A DNA stretch of 33,788 bases, from NCBI GenBank assembly GCA_020024185.1, contig JAHHUD010000012.1:1-33788 (forward strand), written 5' to 3'. The stretch comes from Oscillospiraceae bacterium. Its GTDB lineage: Bacteria; Bacillota; Clostridia; Oscillospirales; Ruminococcaceae. Below the pieces are notes generated by a model that saw only the letters and a list, made by a program, of their open reading frames with translations, did not search any database and was not told the DNA's origin. Of this stretch, positions 16,015-23,302 are shown one piece after another. How positions within the stretch are numbered: the first letter of the stretch is position 1; each line of letters begins with the position of its first letter. The translations under genes and the position numbers were made by a program.

Positions 16015-17355
16015 TTAATAAATCATACCTATTATTTCTTCAAATGCCATTCCCCTGCTTGCTTTAAAAACAACAGTATCGCCTTTTTGCATTATAGTTT
16101 TTAAATATTCGCCAAGTTCTTTTTTCGTTTCAAAGTGAAAACTATTTTCTCCAAAAGCCTTACAAATATTTTTAGAGTTATCTCCAACACAAAGCATTAT
16201 ATCTATACCTTTGTTTTTTGCATATTCTCCGATAGAAAAATGCATTTGTGAAGAATTATCCCCAAGTTCAAACATATCACCAAAAACACAGATTTTTCTG
16301 TCTTTTGCTATTGCACAAACTGTATTAATAGCAGCACGCATACTATCTGGGCTGGCATTATAACAGTCCTCTATGAAAGTAACTCCGTTATTTTCAACAA
16401 CTTTTTGTCTCATTCCACTAGGGATATATTCGCTTAAATTATCTGTTGTTTTCTGTGGGTCAAATCCCATAGATGTAACAACTGTATATGCAGATAGTGC
16501 ATTCATAACATTATGCAAACCAACTGTTGGTATTGTACATTTAAACTCACCATTTTTCTTATCACAAATAGTAAAAGTTGTAGAAAATCCACTTTGTATA
16601 ATATTTTCTGCAACAACATCTGCATTTTTATTTTGTATAGCAAAATATTTTACATTATGTGGATTTTTAATCTCTGCATTAACTAAAAATTCATCATCGC
16701 CATTTAAAACAAGAACACCATCTTTATCCATACCATCACAAATTTCCAGCTTTGCTTTAAGTATATTTTCTTGTGTTTTCATTTTTTCAAGATGACTTAC
16801 ACCAATACATGAAATAACTGCATATTTTGGCTTTGCAGCAACAGAAAGTTTGTGTACATCGTTAAAATCAGACATTCCCATTTCCAGTATTGCAAACTTA
16901 TCATCTTTTTCAAAAGTGAATATTGTCTGTGGCATACCAATTTCATTATTATGATTACCAAGACTTCTCACTGTTTTTTCAAATGGTGAAAGTGCTGTAT
17001 ATATAAAATCTTTTGTACTTGTTTTTCCAACACTTCCTGTTACACCTATAACATCAATATCGTATAAATCTCTAAAATTTGCTCCAAGTGTAATGCTTGC
17101 ATCTAAAATGTTTTCAACAGTACATTGTATTTCTGTTGAAATATCATTAATATAGTTTTCTGTGATTACAAAGCACGCACCTTTTTCAACAGCACTTTTA
17201 GCGTAATTTTCACCATTAACTCTTTCGCCTTTAATAGCCAAAAACACACTGTTTTTTTGTATTTTTCTTGAATCTACTTCTACTGATGAAACTATACAAT
17301 CATTTTTAGGTGTTGTTATGTTTTTTAAAAGCTGAGATAAATAAACTTTTTCCAC
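16015..17355 (-). CDS. murF: UDP-MurNAc-tripeptide D-Ala-D-Ala ligase
   Basis: MurF completes the UDP-MurNAc-pentapeptide by adding D-Ala-D-Ala with ATP. The 446-residue protein has the three Mur-ligase domains: an N-terminal substrate domain (VDSRKIQKNSVFLAIKG), a central ATPase with GVTGSVGKTSTKD (104-116), NNEIGMPQT and EMGMSDF, and a C-terminal domain starting with FIEDCYNASPDSMRAA, then VFGDMFELG. The start is GTG at 17355, directly after the murE stop (TAAGTG), with AAGGAA about 10 nt upstream, so it is coupled to murE. Confidence 0.97.
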   Translation of the reverse strand: MEKVYLSQLLKNITTPKNDCIVSSVEVDSRKIQKNSVFLAIKGERVNGENYAKSAVEKGACFVITENYINDISTEIQCTVENILDASITLGANFRDLYDIDVIGVTGSVGKTSTKDFIYTALSPFEKTVRSLGNHNNEIGMPQTIFTFEKDDKFAILEMGMSDFNDVHKLSVAAKPKYAVISCIGVSHLEKMKTQENILKAKLEICDGMDKDGVLVLNGDDEFLVNAEIKNPHNVKYFAIQNKNADVVAENIIQSGFSTTFTICDKKNGEFKCTIPTVGLHNVMNALSAYTVVTSMGFDPQKTTDNLSEYIPSGMRQKVVENNGVTFIEDCYNASPDSMRAAINTVCAIAKDRKICVFGDMFELGDNSSQMHFSIGEYAKNKGIDIMLCVGDNSKNICKAFGENSFHFETKKELGEYLKTIMQKGDTVVFKASRGMAFEEIIGMIY

Positions 17356-18804
17356 TTATTTTTCATTCCTTTTTTTCATATATTGCTTTACAATTTGGTG
17401 TTCATCAAGATATAAAGTCACTTTATCTATTACTTGATAATCTTCATGTCCCTTTCCACACAAAATTAAAATGTCGTTTGGCTCTAATAAATCCAATGCC
17501 ATTTTAATAGCTTTTCTTCTATCCACTTCTATAATATGAGGTATATTATTTTCAATAAGTGGTCCTTTTGCATCATCTAAAATCTTTTCTGGGTCTTCCC
17601 CTCTTGGATTATCACTTGTAAGAACTGCAAAGTCTGCATATTTTATTACAGCTTCAGTCATAATAATTCTTTTTTTGGGGTCTCTTTCTCCTGCACAACC
17701 ATATAAAACAACCAATCTTTTTTGAGCAAAAGGCTTTATCCCACTTAGTACATTTTCCAACCCATCAGGAGTATGTGCATAGTCACAAATAACTGTAAAT
17801 GGTTCTTTAACCAAAACTTCACATCTGCCTTTTACTCCGTCAATATTTTTCAAACTATAACAAATTTCTTCCATATCAAAACCAAGACAACTACAAGCAA
17901 TTGCTGCTCCCATAGCATTATGAATAGAATATTCACCAGGCATTGGAAATTCAACACGATTTATATTGCCTTGACTTACCATAATAAATTTTGAGCCGGT
18001 TGCAGCAAACTGTACATTTTTTGCAGTACAATCTGCACTGTCATTATTTATAGAAAAAGTTATAACATTGTGTTTATTATCACTATATTGTTGACTTATT
18101 CTTTTGCCATAATCATCATCAATATTTACAACAATATTTTTGCTGTTTTCAAAAAGAATACATTTTGCTTTAAAGTATTCTTCCATAGTTTTATGATAAT
18201 CAAGATGGTCTTGTGTCAAATTAGTAAATACAGCAACATCAAAATTTATGCCATAAAGTCTGTTTTGCACAAGCGCCATACTTGAAACTTCCATAACTAC
18301 ATATTCACAACCTGTTTTATACATTTGATTTAGCAAAACATTAAGCTCATAAGCCTGTGGAGTTGTATATTTAGCCGGAATATCCTGTTGGTCAATCATA
18401 TTTTGTATAGTTCCTATAAGTCCAACTTTTTTTCCTTGCTGTTCCAATATACTTTTTATAAGGTAGGTTGATGTTGTTTTACCGTTTGTGCCTGTTATTC
18501 CAATCATCTTCATTTTTCTTGAAGGATTATCAAACAAATTTGAACACATTAAAGCATATGCTTTTTTTGAATTTTCAACAATTATTTGATTTTCAACACC
18601 AGTGTCTTTTTCTGCAACAATAAGGCTTGCCCCAAGTTCAACAGCTTTTTTAGCAAAAGTATGACCATCAAAATTTGCACCTTTACTGCAAACAAACGCA
18701 CACCCTTTGCACACTTTACGAGAATCATCTGTTACAAAATCTATGTCACAGTTCTTTACACTTCCTTGGTATTTAATTTCCTTTAGCAAAGTTAATGCGT
18801 CCAT
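17356..18804 (-). CDS. murE: UDP-MurNAc-dipeptide:meso-DAP ligase
   Basis: MurE adds the third amino acid of the stem peptide. The protein (482 residues from the chosen start) has the ATP loop GITGTNGKTTST, the YFKAKCILFE segment with the lysine that is carbamylated in the family, and SDNPRGEDP near residue 400. DNPR is the known recognition motif for meso-diaminopimelate, so a DAP-type wall is predicted. The usual SSHAL reads SSMALVQNR here, a histidine-to-methionine change in a conserved stretch. The open frame extends to 18828, but GGAG lies about 7 nt before the ATG at 18804, which is chosen. It follows the PBP gene by 16 bp. Confidence 0.96.
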   Translation of the reverse strand: MDALTLLKEIKYQGSVKNCDIDFVTDDSRKVCKGCAFVCSKGANFDGHTFAKKAVELGASLIVAEKDTGVENQIIVENSKKAYALMCSNLFDNPSRKMKMIGITGTNGKTTSTYLIKSILEQQGKKVGLIGTIQNMIDQQDIPAKYTTPQAYELNVLLNQMYKTGCEYVVMEVSSMALVQNRLYGINFDVAVFTNLTQDHLDYHKTMEEYFKAKCILFENSKNIVVNIDDDYGKRISQQYSDNKHNVITFSINNDSADCTAKNVQFAATGSKFIMVSQGNINRVEFPMPGEYSIHNAMGAAIACSCLGFDMEEICYSLKNIDGVKGRCEVLVKEPFTVICDYAHTPDGLENVLSGIKPFAQKRLVVLYGCAGERDPKKRIIMTEAVIKYADFAVLTSDNPRGEDPEKILDDAKGPLIENNIPHIIEVDRRKAIKMALDLLEPNDILILCGKGHEDYQVIDKVTLYLDEHQIVKQYMKKRNEK

Positions 18805-18820
18805 AATTACTCCTTTGTAG

Positions 18821-21052
18821 TTATTCAAAATCTGCTGTATCTGATATGGTTAATTTTACAACTGTACCTATTTGTACTTTATCTCCGGCTGGTATATTTT
18901 GTGCAGTTACAACAGCACTGGCATTATTTTTAGAAACACCTGTGGTCTCTATATTCAATCCAAGTCCCTTAAGCACACTTTCTGCCTGAGCCGGTGATTG
19001 ATTTATAAGCTGTGGCACAGTAACCATTACATTATTTATTTCACCTTCGGTATATAATATAATTGTGCTGCCTTTTTGAACTTTATTAGAATTACTTGGG
19101 AATTGTGACATAACAGAGTTACCACTTCCCATAACTTTTACAGTAAATCCAGCACGTTGCAACTCAACTCTGGCATCAGTAAGGTCTTTTCCAACAACTG
19201 ATGGAACATATATACTTACATTTGCTTTTTCAGATTCTGTATATTTTGGTTCAACTCCAAGGTATGGCAATATCTCACCCATAAGTTCGCCAACAACTGG
19301 ACCTGCCAGAGGGCCACCATAGTAAGTTGTTGTTCTTGGTTCATCGAAAAATATAAGTATCGCAATTTCAGGGTCATCACAAGGTGCAACTCCAACAAAT
19401 GATGCAATATAGTCATCATCCATCTCTGTATCCAACTTCTGACTAGTACCACTTTTACCACCAACACGATATCCAGAAACATATGCGTGTTTTGCGTGGC
19501 CTTGTTCTGTATTACCATTTTTGTATAAAATATCACATATTTGCTTGCTTACTTCTTCACTTATAACCTGTCTTTTTGGTTCTGGTGTAAGATTTTTTAC
19601 AACATTTCCTTCTTTATCAACAAGCTTGGAGACTATATGTGGCTGAACTAATTGCCCCCCGTTAACAGCAGTTGCAACCGCTGTTATCATTTGTATTGGC
19701 GTAATTTTAAATGTCTGACCAAAAGAGTTACTTGCCAAACTTGTTTCTGTCATTGTTTGTGCTGTATATGCCAAACTTTTCTGTTCACCCGGAAGGTCTA
19801 TATTTGTTTTTTCTGAAAGCCCAAAAGATTCAAAATAGTCAACAAATGTAGGTATCCCCATTCTCTGTCCAAGCTCTATAAAAGACGGGTTGCAAGAATT
19901 TATTAATGCTTGTTCAAAAGACAAAACTCCATGCCCAGAACGTTGATTACAGTTAATTCTCCATCCACCAACATTAACAAAACCTCTGCAATTAAAACTA
20001 CTGTGTGTATTTGCCACACCAGAGTCTAAAGCTGATGAAGCCGTAACAATTTTAAAAACAGAACCTGGTTCATAAAGGTCTGATACTGCTTTATTTCTCC
20101 ATTGAGATTGTCTTGCTTTGCTTATTGCATCATTTTTTTCTTTTTCATCAGTTATAGCTTCAATAGCTTCTGCAATTTTTGGGTCATGGATAGTAAAAGG
20201 TTCATTTGGGTCAAAGTCTGGCTTTGTGCTCATTGCAAGTATTGCACCAGTTTTTACATTCATAACAATACCAACTGCACGCTGTTGAACATTATAGTCT
20301 ACAACTTTGCTCGAAAGACTTCTTTCCAAAAAATGCTGGATAGTTTCATCTATTGTTGTCACAAGGCTATATCCATCTTGAGCAGCGTTCAGTTCTTCAT
20401 ACTCATAGCCCATATCAAGACCCCATCCATTTTTAGCGGATATTATTCTTCCATGTACCCCGGTTAATTCTTCATTATAAAAGCTTTCAATTCCTGCAAG
20501 ACCTTGGTTATCTGTTCCGCAAAATCCTAAAATTGTTGCTGCAAAATTTCCGTATGGATAGTATCTTTTATAGTCTTCCATAAGATTTACACCAAGAATT
20601 TCTTCTTCTGCGCAAAAGTTTCTTATAGCGTCAGCTTGTGGCTTATCTATCTTATATTGAATAATTTCATAATAACTTTTTGTTTTTTTAAGTTTTTCTA
20701 AAGTTTTATTTCTATCTACACCAAGAATTTCTTCAAGTTTTTCAGCTATTCTCTGATGTTGTTCTTCCTTGCTTTCTGCCGGTGAAACAAACACTGTCCA
20801 AACTGTTGCACTTTGAGCCAAAACTTTCATGTTGGCATCATAAATTGTTCCTCTTTTTGGTGAAATTTTTGTATCTCTAAGCTGTACAGATGATGCCTTT
20901 GCTTTGTATTCTTCATACTTTATTATTTGAACATCAATCATATTCCACATTATCATAAAACAAAACAACATAAATACCGCTGCTACTACCTTTGAACGTA
21001 TTTTCATTGATTTAGTAACTCGGTTTTGTGGTTTTACTGGTTTTTCGTTCAC
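18821..21052 (-). CDS. ftsI: Class B penicillin-binding protein with PASTA domains
   Basis: The 743-residue transpeptidase cross-links peptidoglycan together with the SEDS polymerase. It has a short cytoplasmic tail, one membrane anchor (residues about 22-42), a PBP dimerisation domain (RGTIYDANMKVLAQS, YPYGNFAATILGF), and a transpeptidase domain with the active-site SVFK (Ser331-Lys334), SCN (386-388) and KSGT (533-536). Two C-terminal PASTA domains follow (about 610-670 and 677-740). PASTA domains occur in both PBP2B/FtsI and SpoVD of Firmicutes, so vegetative division, cortex synthesis or both are possible; no second paralogue is in the window. The start is GTG at 21052 behind AGAGG. Confidence 0.94.
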   Translation of the reverse strand: MNEKPVKPQNRVTKSMKIRSKVVAAVFMLFCFMIMWNMIDVQIIKYEEYKAKASSVQLRDTKISPKRGTIYDANMKVLAQSATVWTVFVSPAESKEEQHQRIAEKLEEILGVDRNKTLEKLKKTKSYYEIIQYKIDKPQADAIRNFCAEEEILGVNLMEDYKRYYPYGNFAATILGFCGTDNQGLAGIESFYNEELTGVHGRIISAKNGWGLDMGYEYEELNAAQDGYSLVTTIDETIQHFLERSLSSKVVDYNVQQRAVGIVMNVKTGAILAMSTKPDFDPNEPFTIHDPKIAEAIEAITDEKEKNDAISKARQSQWRNKAVSDLYEPGSVFKIVTASSALDSGVANTHSSFNCRGFVNVGGWRINCNQRSGHGVLSFEQALINSCNPSFIELGQRMGIPTFVDYFESFGLSEKTNIDLPGEQKSLAYTAQTMTETSLASNSFGQTFKITPIQMITAVATAVNGGQLVQPHIVSKLVDKEGNVVKNLTPEPKRQVISEEVSKQICDILYKNGNTEQGHAKHAYVSGYRVGGKSGTSQKLDTEMDDDYIASFVGVAPCDDPEIAILIFFDEPRTTTYYGGPLAGPVVGELMGEILPYLGVEPKYTESEKANVSIYVPSVVGKDLTDARVELQRAGFTVKVMGSGNSVMSQFPSNSNKVQKGSTIILYTEGEINNVMVTVPQLINQSPAQAESVLKGLGLNIETTGVSKNNASAVVTAQNIPAGDKVQIGTVVKLTISDTADFE

Positions 21053-21100
21053 TATTACGACCTCTTTTTACAAAAAATGCACTGCTTATAATAGAACAAT

Positions 21101-21126
21101 AAGGGTTTACTTCATTGTAAACCCTT
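21101..21126 (-). other. Hairpin between ftsL-like gene and PBP gene
   Basis: A perfect 10-bp inverted repeat (21101-21110 with 21117-21126), with a 6-nt loop, lies in the 91-bp gap. On the minus strand it is followed by ATTGTTCTATT, a weak T-tract. It could be a partial terminator or an mRNA-processing or stability element. Confidence 0.55.
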
Positions 21127-21143
21127 TTGTTATGTATATTTTT

Positions 21144-21617
21144 TTATGGTTTAAAATATGACAAAACTGGTTGAACAGCCTCTTCAATTTTTTCTGTCAA
21201 ATTATCATTACCTTTTTCTATTTTATTTTCATTTTCTATTTCAACATACTCTAATTGTGATGAATCCATCTTCACCATACCAAGAACACCCACTGCATAG
21301 TCTTCAATTTCGTTAAGAGACATTTTACTTTCAAGTGTAAACTGCAAGTATGCCTTTTCACTATCTATTTCAGTTATAGATTTTTTTACTTTAGATATAC
21401 TGTTTGCTGTTTTGGTAATTTCTGCATTAGTATATAACACACCTATAACCAAACTTACAACAACCGCTATTGACATAATATTTATAGCAGTTTTGAATGT
21501 ACGTTTATTTTTTATTTTAATAACTTTTGTTTGTTGTGTTTTTTTCTGACTATCTGTATTTTCTCTTACTTGAGTTTCATACATTGACAAGTCGTATGCC
21601 ACATTTTCCAAATTCAT
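21144..21617 (-). CDS. ftsL: FtsL-like cell division protein
   Basis: The 157-residue protein has a basic cytoplasmic tail (to about residue 42), one membrane segment (INIMSIAVVVSLVIGVLYT), then an extracytoplasmic coiled coil (TKTANSISKVKKSITEIDSEKAYLQ in outline) and the short region MSLNEIEDYAVGVLGMVKMD that resembles the end of FtsL/DivIC proteins. A Glu/Asn/Lys-rich C-terminal tail follows. FtsL sequences are poorly conserved, so the call rests on topology and on position between rsmH and the PBP gene, where ftsL is normally found. The ATG at 21617 is preceded by AAAGGA at a slightly long distance. It is known in this family to form a complex with FtsQ and DivIC. Confidence 0.8.
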   Translation of the reverse strand: MNLENVAYDLSMYETQVRENTDSQKKTQQTKVIKIKNKRTFKTAINIMSIAVVVSLVIGVLYTNAEITKTANSISKVKKSITEIDSEKAYLQFTLESKMSLNEIEDYAVGVLGMVKMDSSQLEYVEIENENKIEKGNDNLTEKIEEAVQPVLSYFKP

Positions 21618-21631
21618 TATTAATCTATCCT

Positions 21632-22558
21632 TTACAATTTTTCTATAATTCTCAATTTTGCACTTCTGCTTCTGCGATTTTCTTCCTGCTCTTGTATATC
21701 AGGTTCTATAGGTTTCCTTGTTATCAGTTTACCTTTTGCTTTGCCCCCACATACACATATAGGTAATTCTTTAGGACATGTACAAGATACTGTAAGGTCT
21801 TTAAAATACTGTTTTACAATTCTATCTTCTAGTGAATGAAATGTTATAATACACATTCTTCCACCTGGATTAAGCATACTAAACATTTCTTCCAATGCAT
21901 CTTTAAGTGCCCCTAATTCATCATTAACTGCTATTCTCAAAGCTTGAAATGTCTTTCTTGATGGATTTTTACTTTTTCTTCTCTCTGCTGCTGGATAGGC
22001 ACTATTTACAATCTCACTTAATTGTGTTGTTGTTGTAATAGGTGTGTTTTCTCTATAAGCAACAATTTTCTTTGCAATTCCATAAGCAAATTTTTCTTCA
22101 CCATATTCACGAAGAATATCTGTTATTTCTTGCACAGACAAATTATTTACAAGGTCTGCCGCTGTCGGTCCTTCTTTTGACATTCTCATATCAAGAAAAG
22201 CGTCAGCATTATAGCTAAATCCTCTTTCTGCTGTATCAAGCTGATAACTAGATACACCCAAATCAAGTAAAACACCGTCTATGTGTTCTATACCTTCTTT
22301 GGATAAAGCATATTTTGCTTGTCTAAAATTAGTCTGTATAACTTTTGCCGGAAGTCCTTTAAGTCTTTCTGTTGCAACAGCCACAGCATCTGGGTCTTGG
22401 TCTAAACCATACAAAATGCCTGTTGTCAGACATTTTGCAATTTCCTTTGAGTGTCCAGCACCACCACATGTACCATCAACATATATTCCATCTGGTTTAA
22501 TGTTTAAACCTTCTATACATTGCGATAACATTATTGATTTATGGCTAAATTCACTCAT
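21632..22558 (-). CDS. rsmH: 16S rRNA (cytosine-1402-N4) methyltransferase
   Basis: RsmH (MraW) methylates N4 of C1402 in the ribosomal P site using S-adenosylmethionine. The 308-residue protein has the SAM motif VDGTCGGAGHS near residue 28, LYGLDQDPDA, DGVLLDLGVSSYQLD, RGFSYNADAFLDMRM, the family stretch KTFQALRIAVNDELGAL, and ITFHSLEDRIVK. The C-terminus has the usual cysteine cluster (CTCPKELPICVCGG). ATG at 22558 follows TGGAG; only 1 bp separates it from mraZ, the conserved first gene pair of the dcw operon. Confidence 0.98.
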   Translation of the reverse strand: MSEFSHKSIMLSQCIEGLNIKPDGIYVDGTCGGAGHSKEIAKCLTTGILYGLDQDPDAVAVATERLKGLPAKVIQTNFRQAKYALSKEGIEHIDGVLLDLGVSSYQLDTAERGFSYNADAFLDMRMSKEGPTAADLVNNLSVQEITDILREYGEEKFAYGIAKKIVAYRENTPITTTTQLSEIVNSAYPAAERRKSKNPSRKTFQALRIAVNDELGALKDALEEMFSMLNPGGRMCIITFHSLEDRIVKQYFKDLTVSCTCPKELPICVCGGKAKGKLITRKPIEPDIQEQEENRRSRSAKLRIIEKL

Positions 22559-22559
22559 T

Positions 22560-22979
22560 TTAAAACTCCAGTTCTTCCATTGCCGCTTCTAAGTCAGCAA
22601 AATCCATACTATTTTCTTTTTCTTCATAACTAATTTTATCCCATATTTCAATATGGTTTCCAGCGCCTATAATAATCACATCTTTTGTTATGTTTGCATG
22701 TGCTTTAAGATATTGCGGAATCAATATTCTTCCTTGTTTATCAGGTGTAACATCCATGGCATTTGCATAAAGCATACGCTGAATATCACGTGTTTTAACC
22801 ATAGATTTTTCTTTTAAGATTTCTGCAATACGCATCCATTCTTTTTCTGCATAACCAATTATACAGCCATCAAGCCACTTAGTTATATAAAAAGTTTCAC
22901 CCATTTCAGAGCGAAATTTTGGTGGGAAATTAACCCTGTTTTTTGCGTCAACTGAATATTCGTATCGGCCAAACAGCAT
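22560..22979 (-). CDS. mraZ: Transcriptional regulator MraZ
   Basis: MraZ is a DNA-binding protein of the AbrB/SpoVT-like fold that forms rings and represses the dcw operon. The 139-residue sequence has two related half-domains, each with the DxxxR type motif: VDAKNRVNFPPKFR (residues 10-23) and VTPDKQGRILIPQYLK (about 77-92). The ATG at 22979 follows GGGGGAG, a very strong ribosome binding site. The upstream region holds a good promoter and a series of 10-bp-spaced boxes that fit the known MraZ operator pattern, so autorepression is expected. Confidence 0.97.
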   Translation of the reverse strand: MLFGRYEYSVDAKNRVNFPPKFRSEMGETFYITKWLDGCIIGYAEKEWMRIAEILKEKSMVKTRDIQRMLYANAMDVTPDKQGRILIPQYLKAHANITKDVIIIGAGNHIEIWDKISYEEKENSMDFADLEAAMEELEF

Positions 22980-23020
22980 TTAATACTCCCCCTTCTTAAA
23001 ACAATGTAAAAGTAGAAATA

Positions 23021-23070
23021 TTAACTTTTATGAACTTTTCTCCACATCTTCCCACTTTTACCCACTTTTA
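23021..23070 (-). promoter_or_regulatory. MraZ-box operator array
   Basis: On the minus strand, five consecutive 10-bp steps begin with GT: GTGGGTAAAA, GTGGGAAGAT, GTGGAGAAAA, GTTCATAAAA and GTTAATATTT (core starts at 23065, 23055, 23045, 23035, 23025). The first two are perfect GTGGG boxes, the third is GTGGA, and the last two are degenerate. In E. coli and mycoplasmas MraZ binds GTGG-type repeats with this 10-bp period. The array lies just downstream of the predicted start site, as expected for repression. Confidence 0.82.
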
Positions 23071-23079
23071 TATAAAAAA

Positions 23080-23108
23080 ATAATAACATATATATATGCT
23101 AAATGCAA
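23080..23108 (-). promoter_or_regulatory. Promoter of the mraZ-dcw operon
   Basis: On the minus strand TTGCAT (23108-23103), a 17-bp spacer and TATTAT (23085-23080) are present, with TG one base before the -10 (TGTTATTAT), an extended -10. Transcription would begin near 23073, directly ahead of the MraZ boxes. Confidence 0.78.
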
Positions 23109-23223
23109 TAATTTAGAATTAAAATTCACAAAAAATATTTATACAAAAAGTGCATAAGCTCTTTATTTTAAACGCTTTTTCAATGTTATTTTACAAAATA
23201 TTCCAATTATTTTTTGTAAAAAT

Positions 23224-23264
23224 AAAAAATCCGACATTTTATTCAAAAATCATCGGATTTTTTT
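23224..23264. terminator. Terminator between topB and mraZ
   Basis: An 11-bp stem (AAAAAATCCGA with TCGGATTTTTT) with an AT-rich loop of about 18 nt is flanked by A/T runs, so it can end transcription on either strand. It lies after the topB stop and before the mraZ promoter. The 323-bp gap from 22980 to 23302 thus holds the mraZ operator, promoter and this terminator; nothing else was recognised. Confidence 0.82.
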
Positions 23265-23302
23265 ATAAGTTTTAATAAAAAATTGTTTAATTATTTAGTT
23301 AT

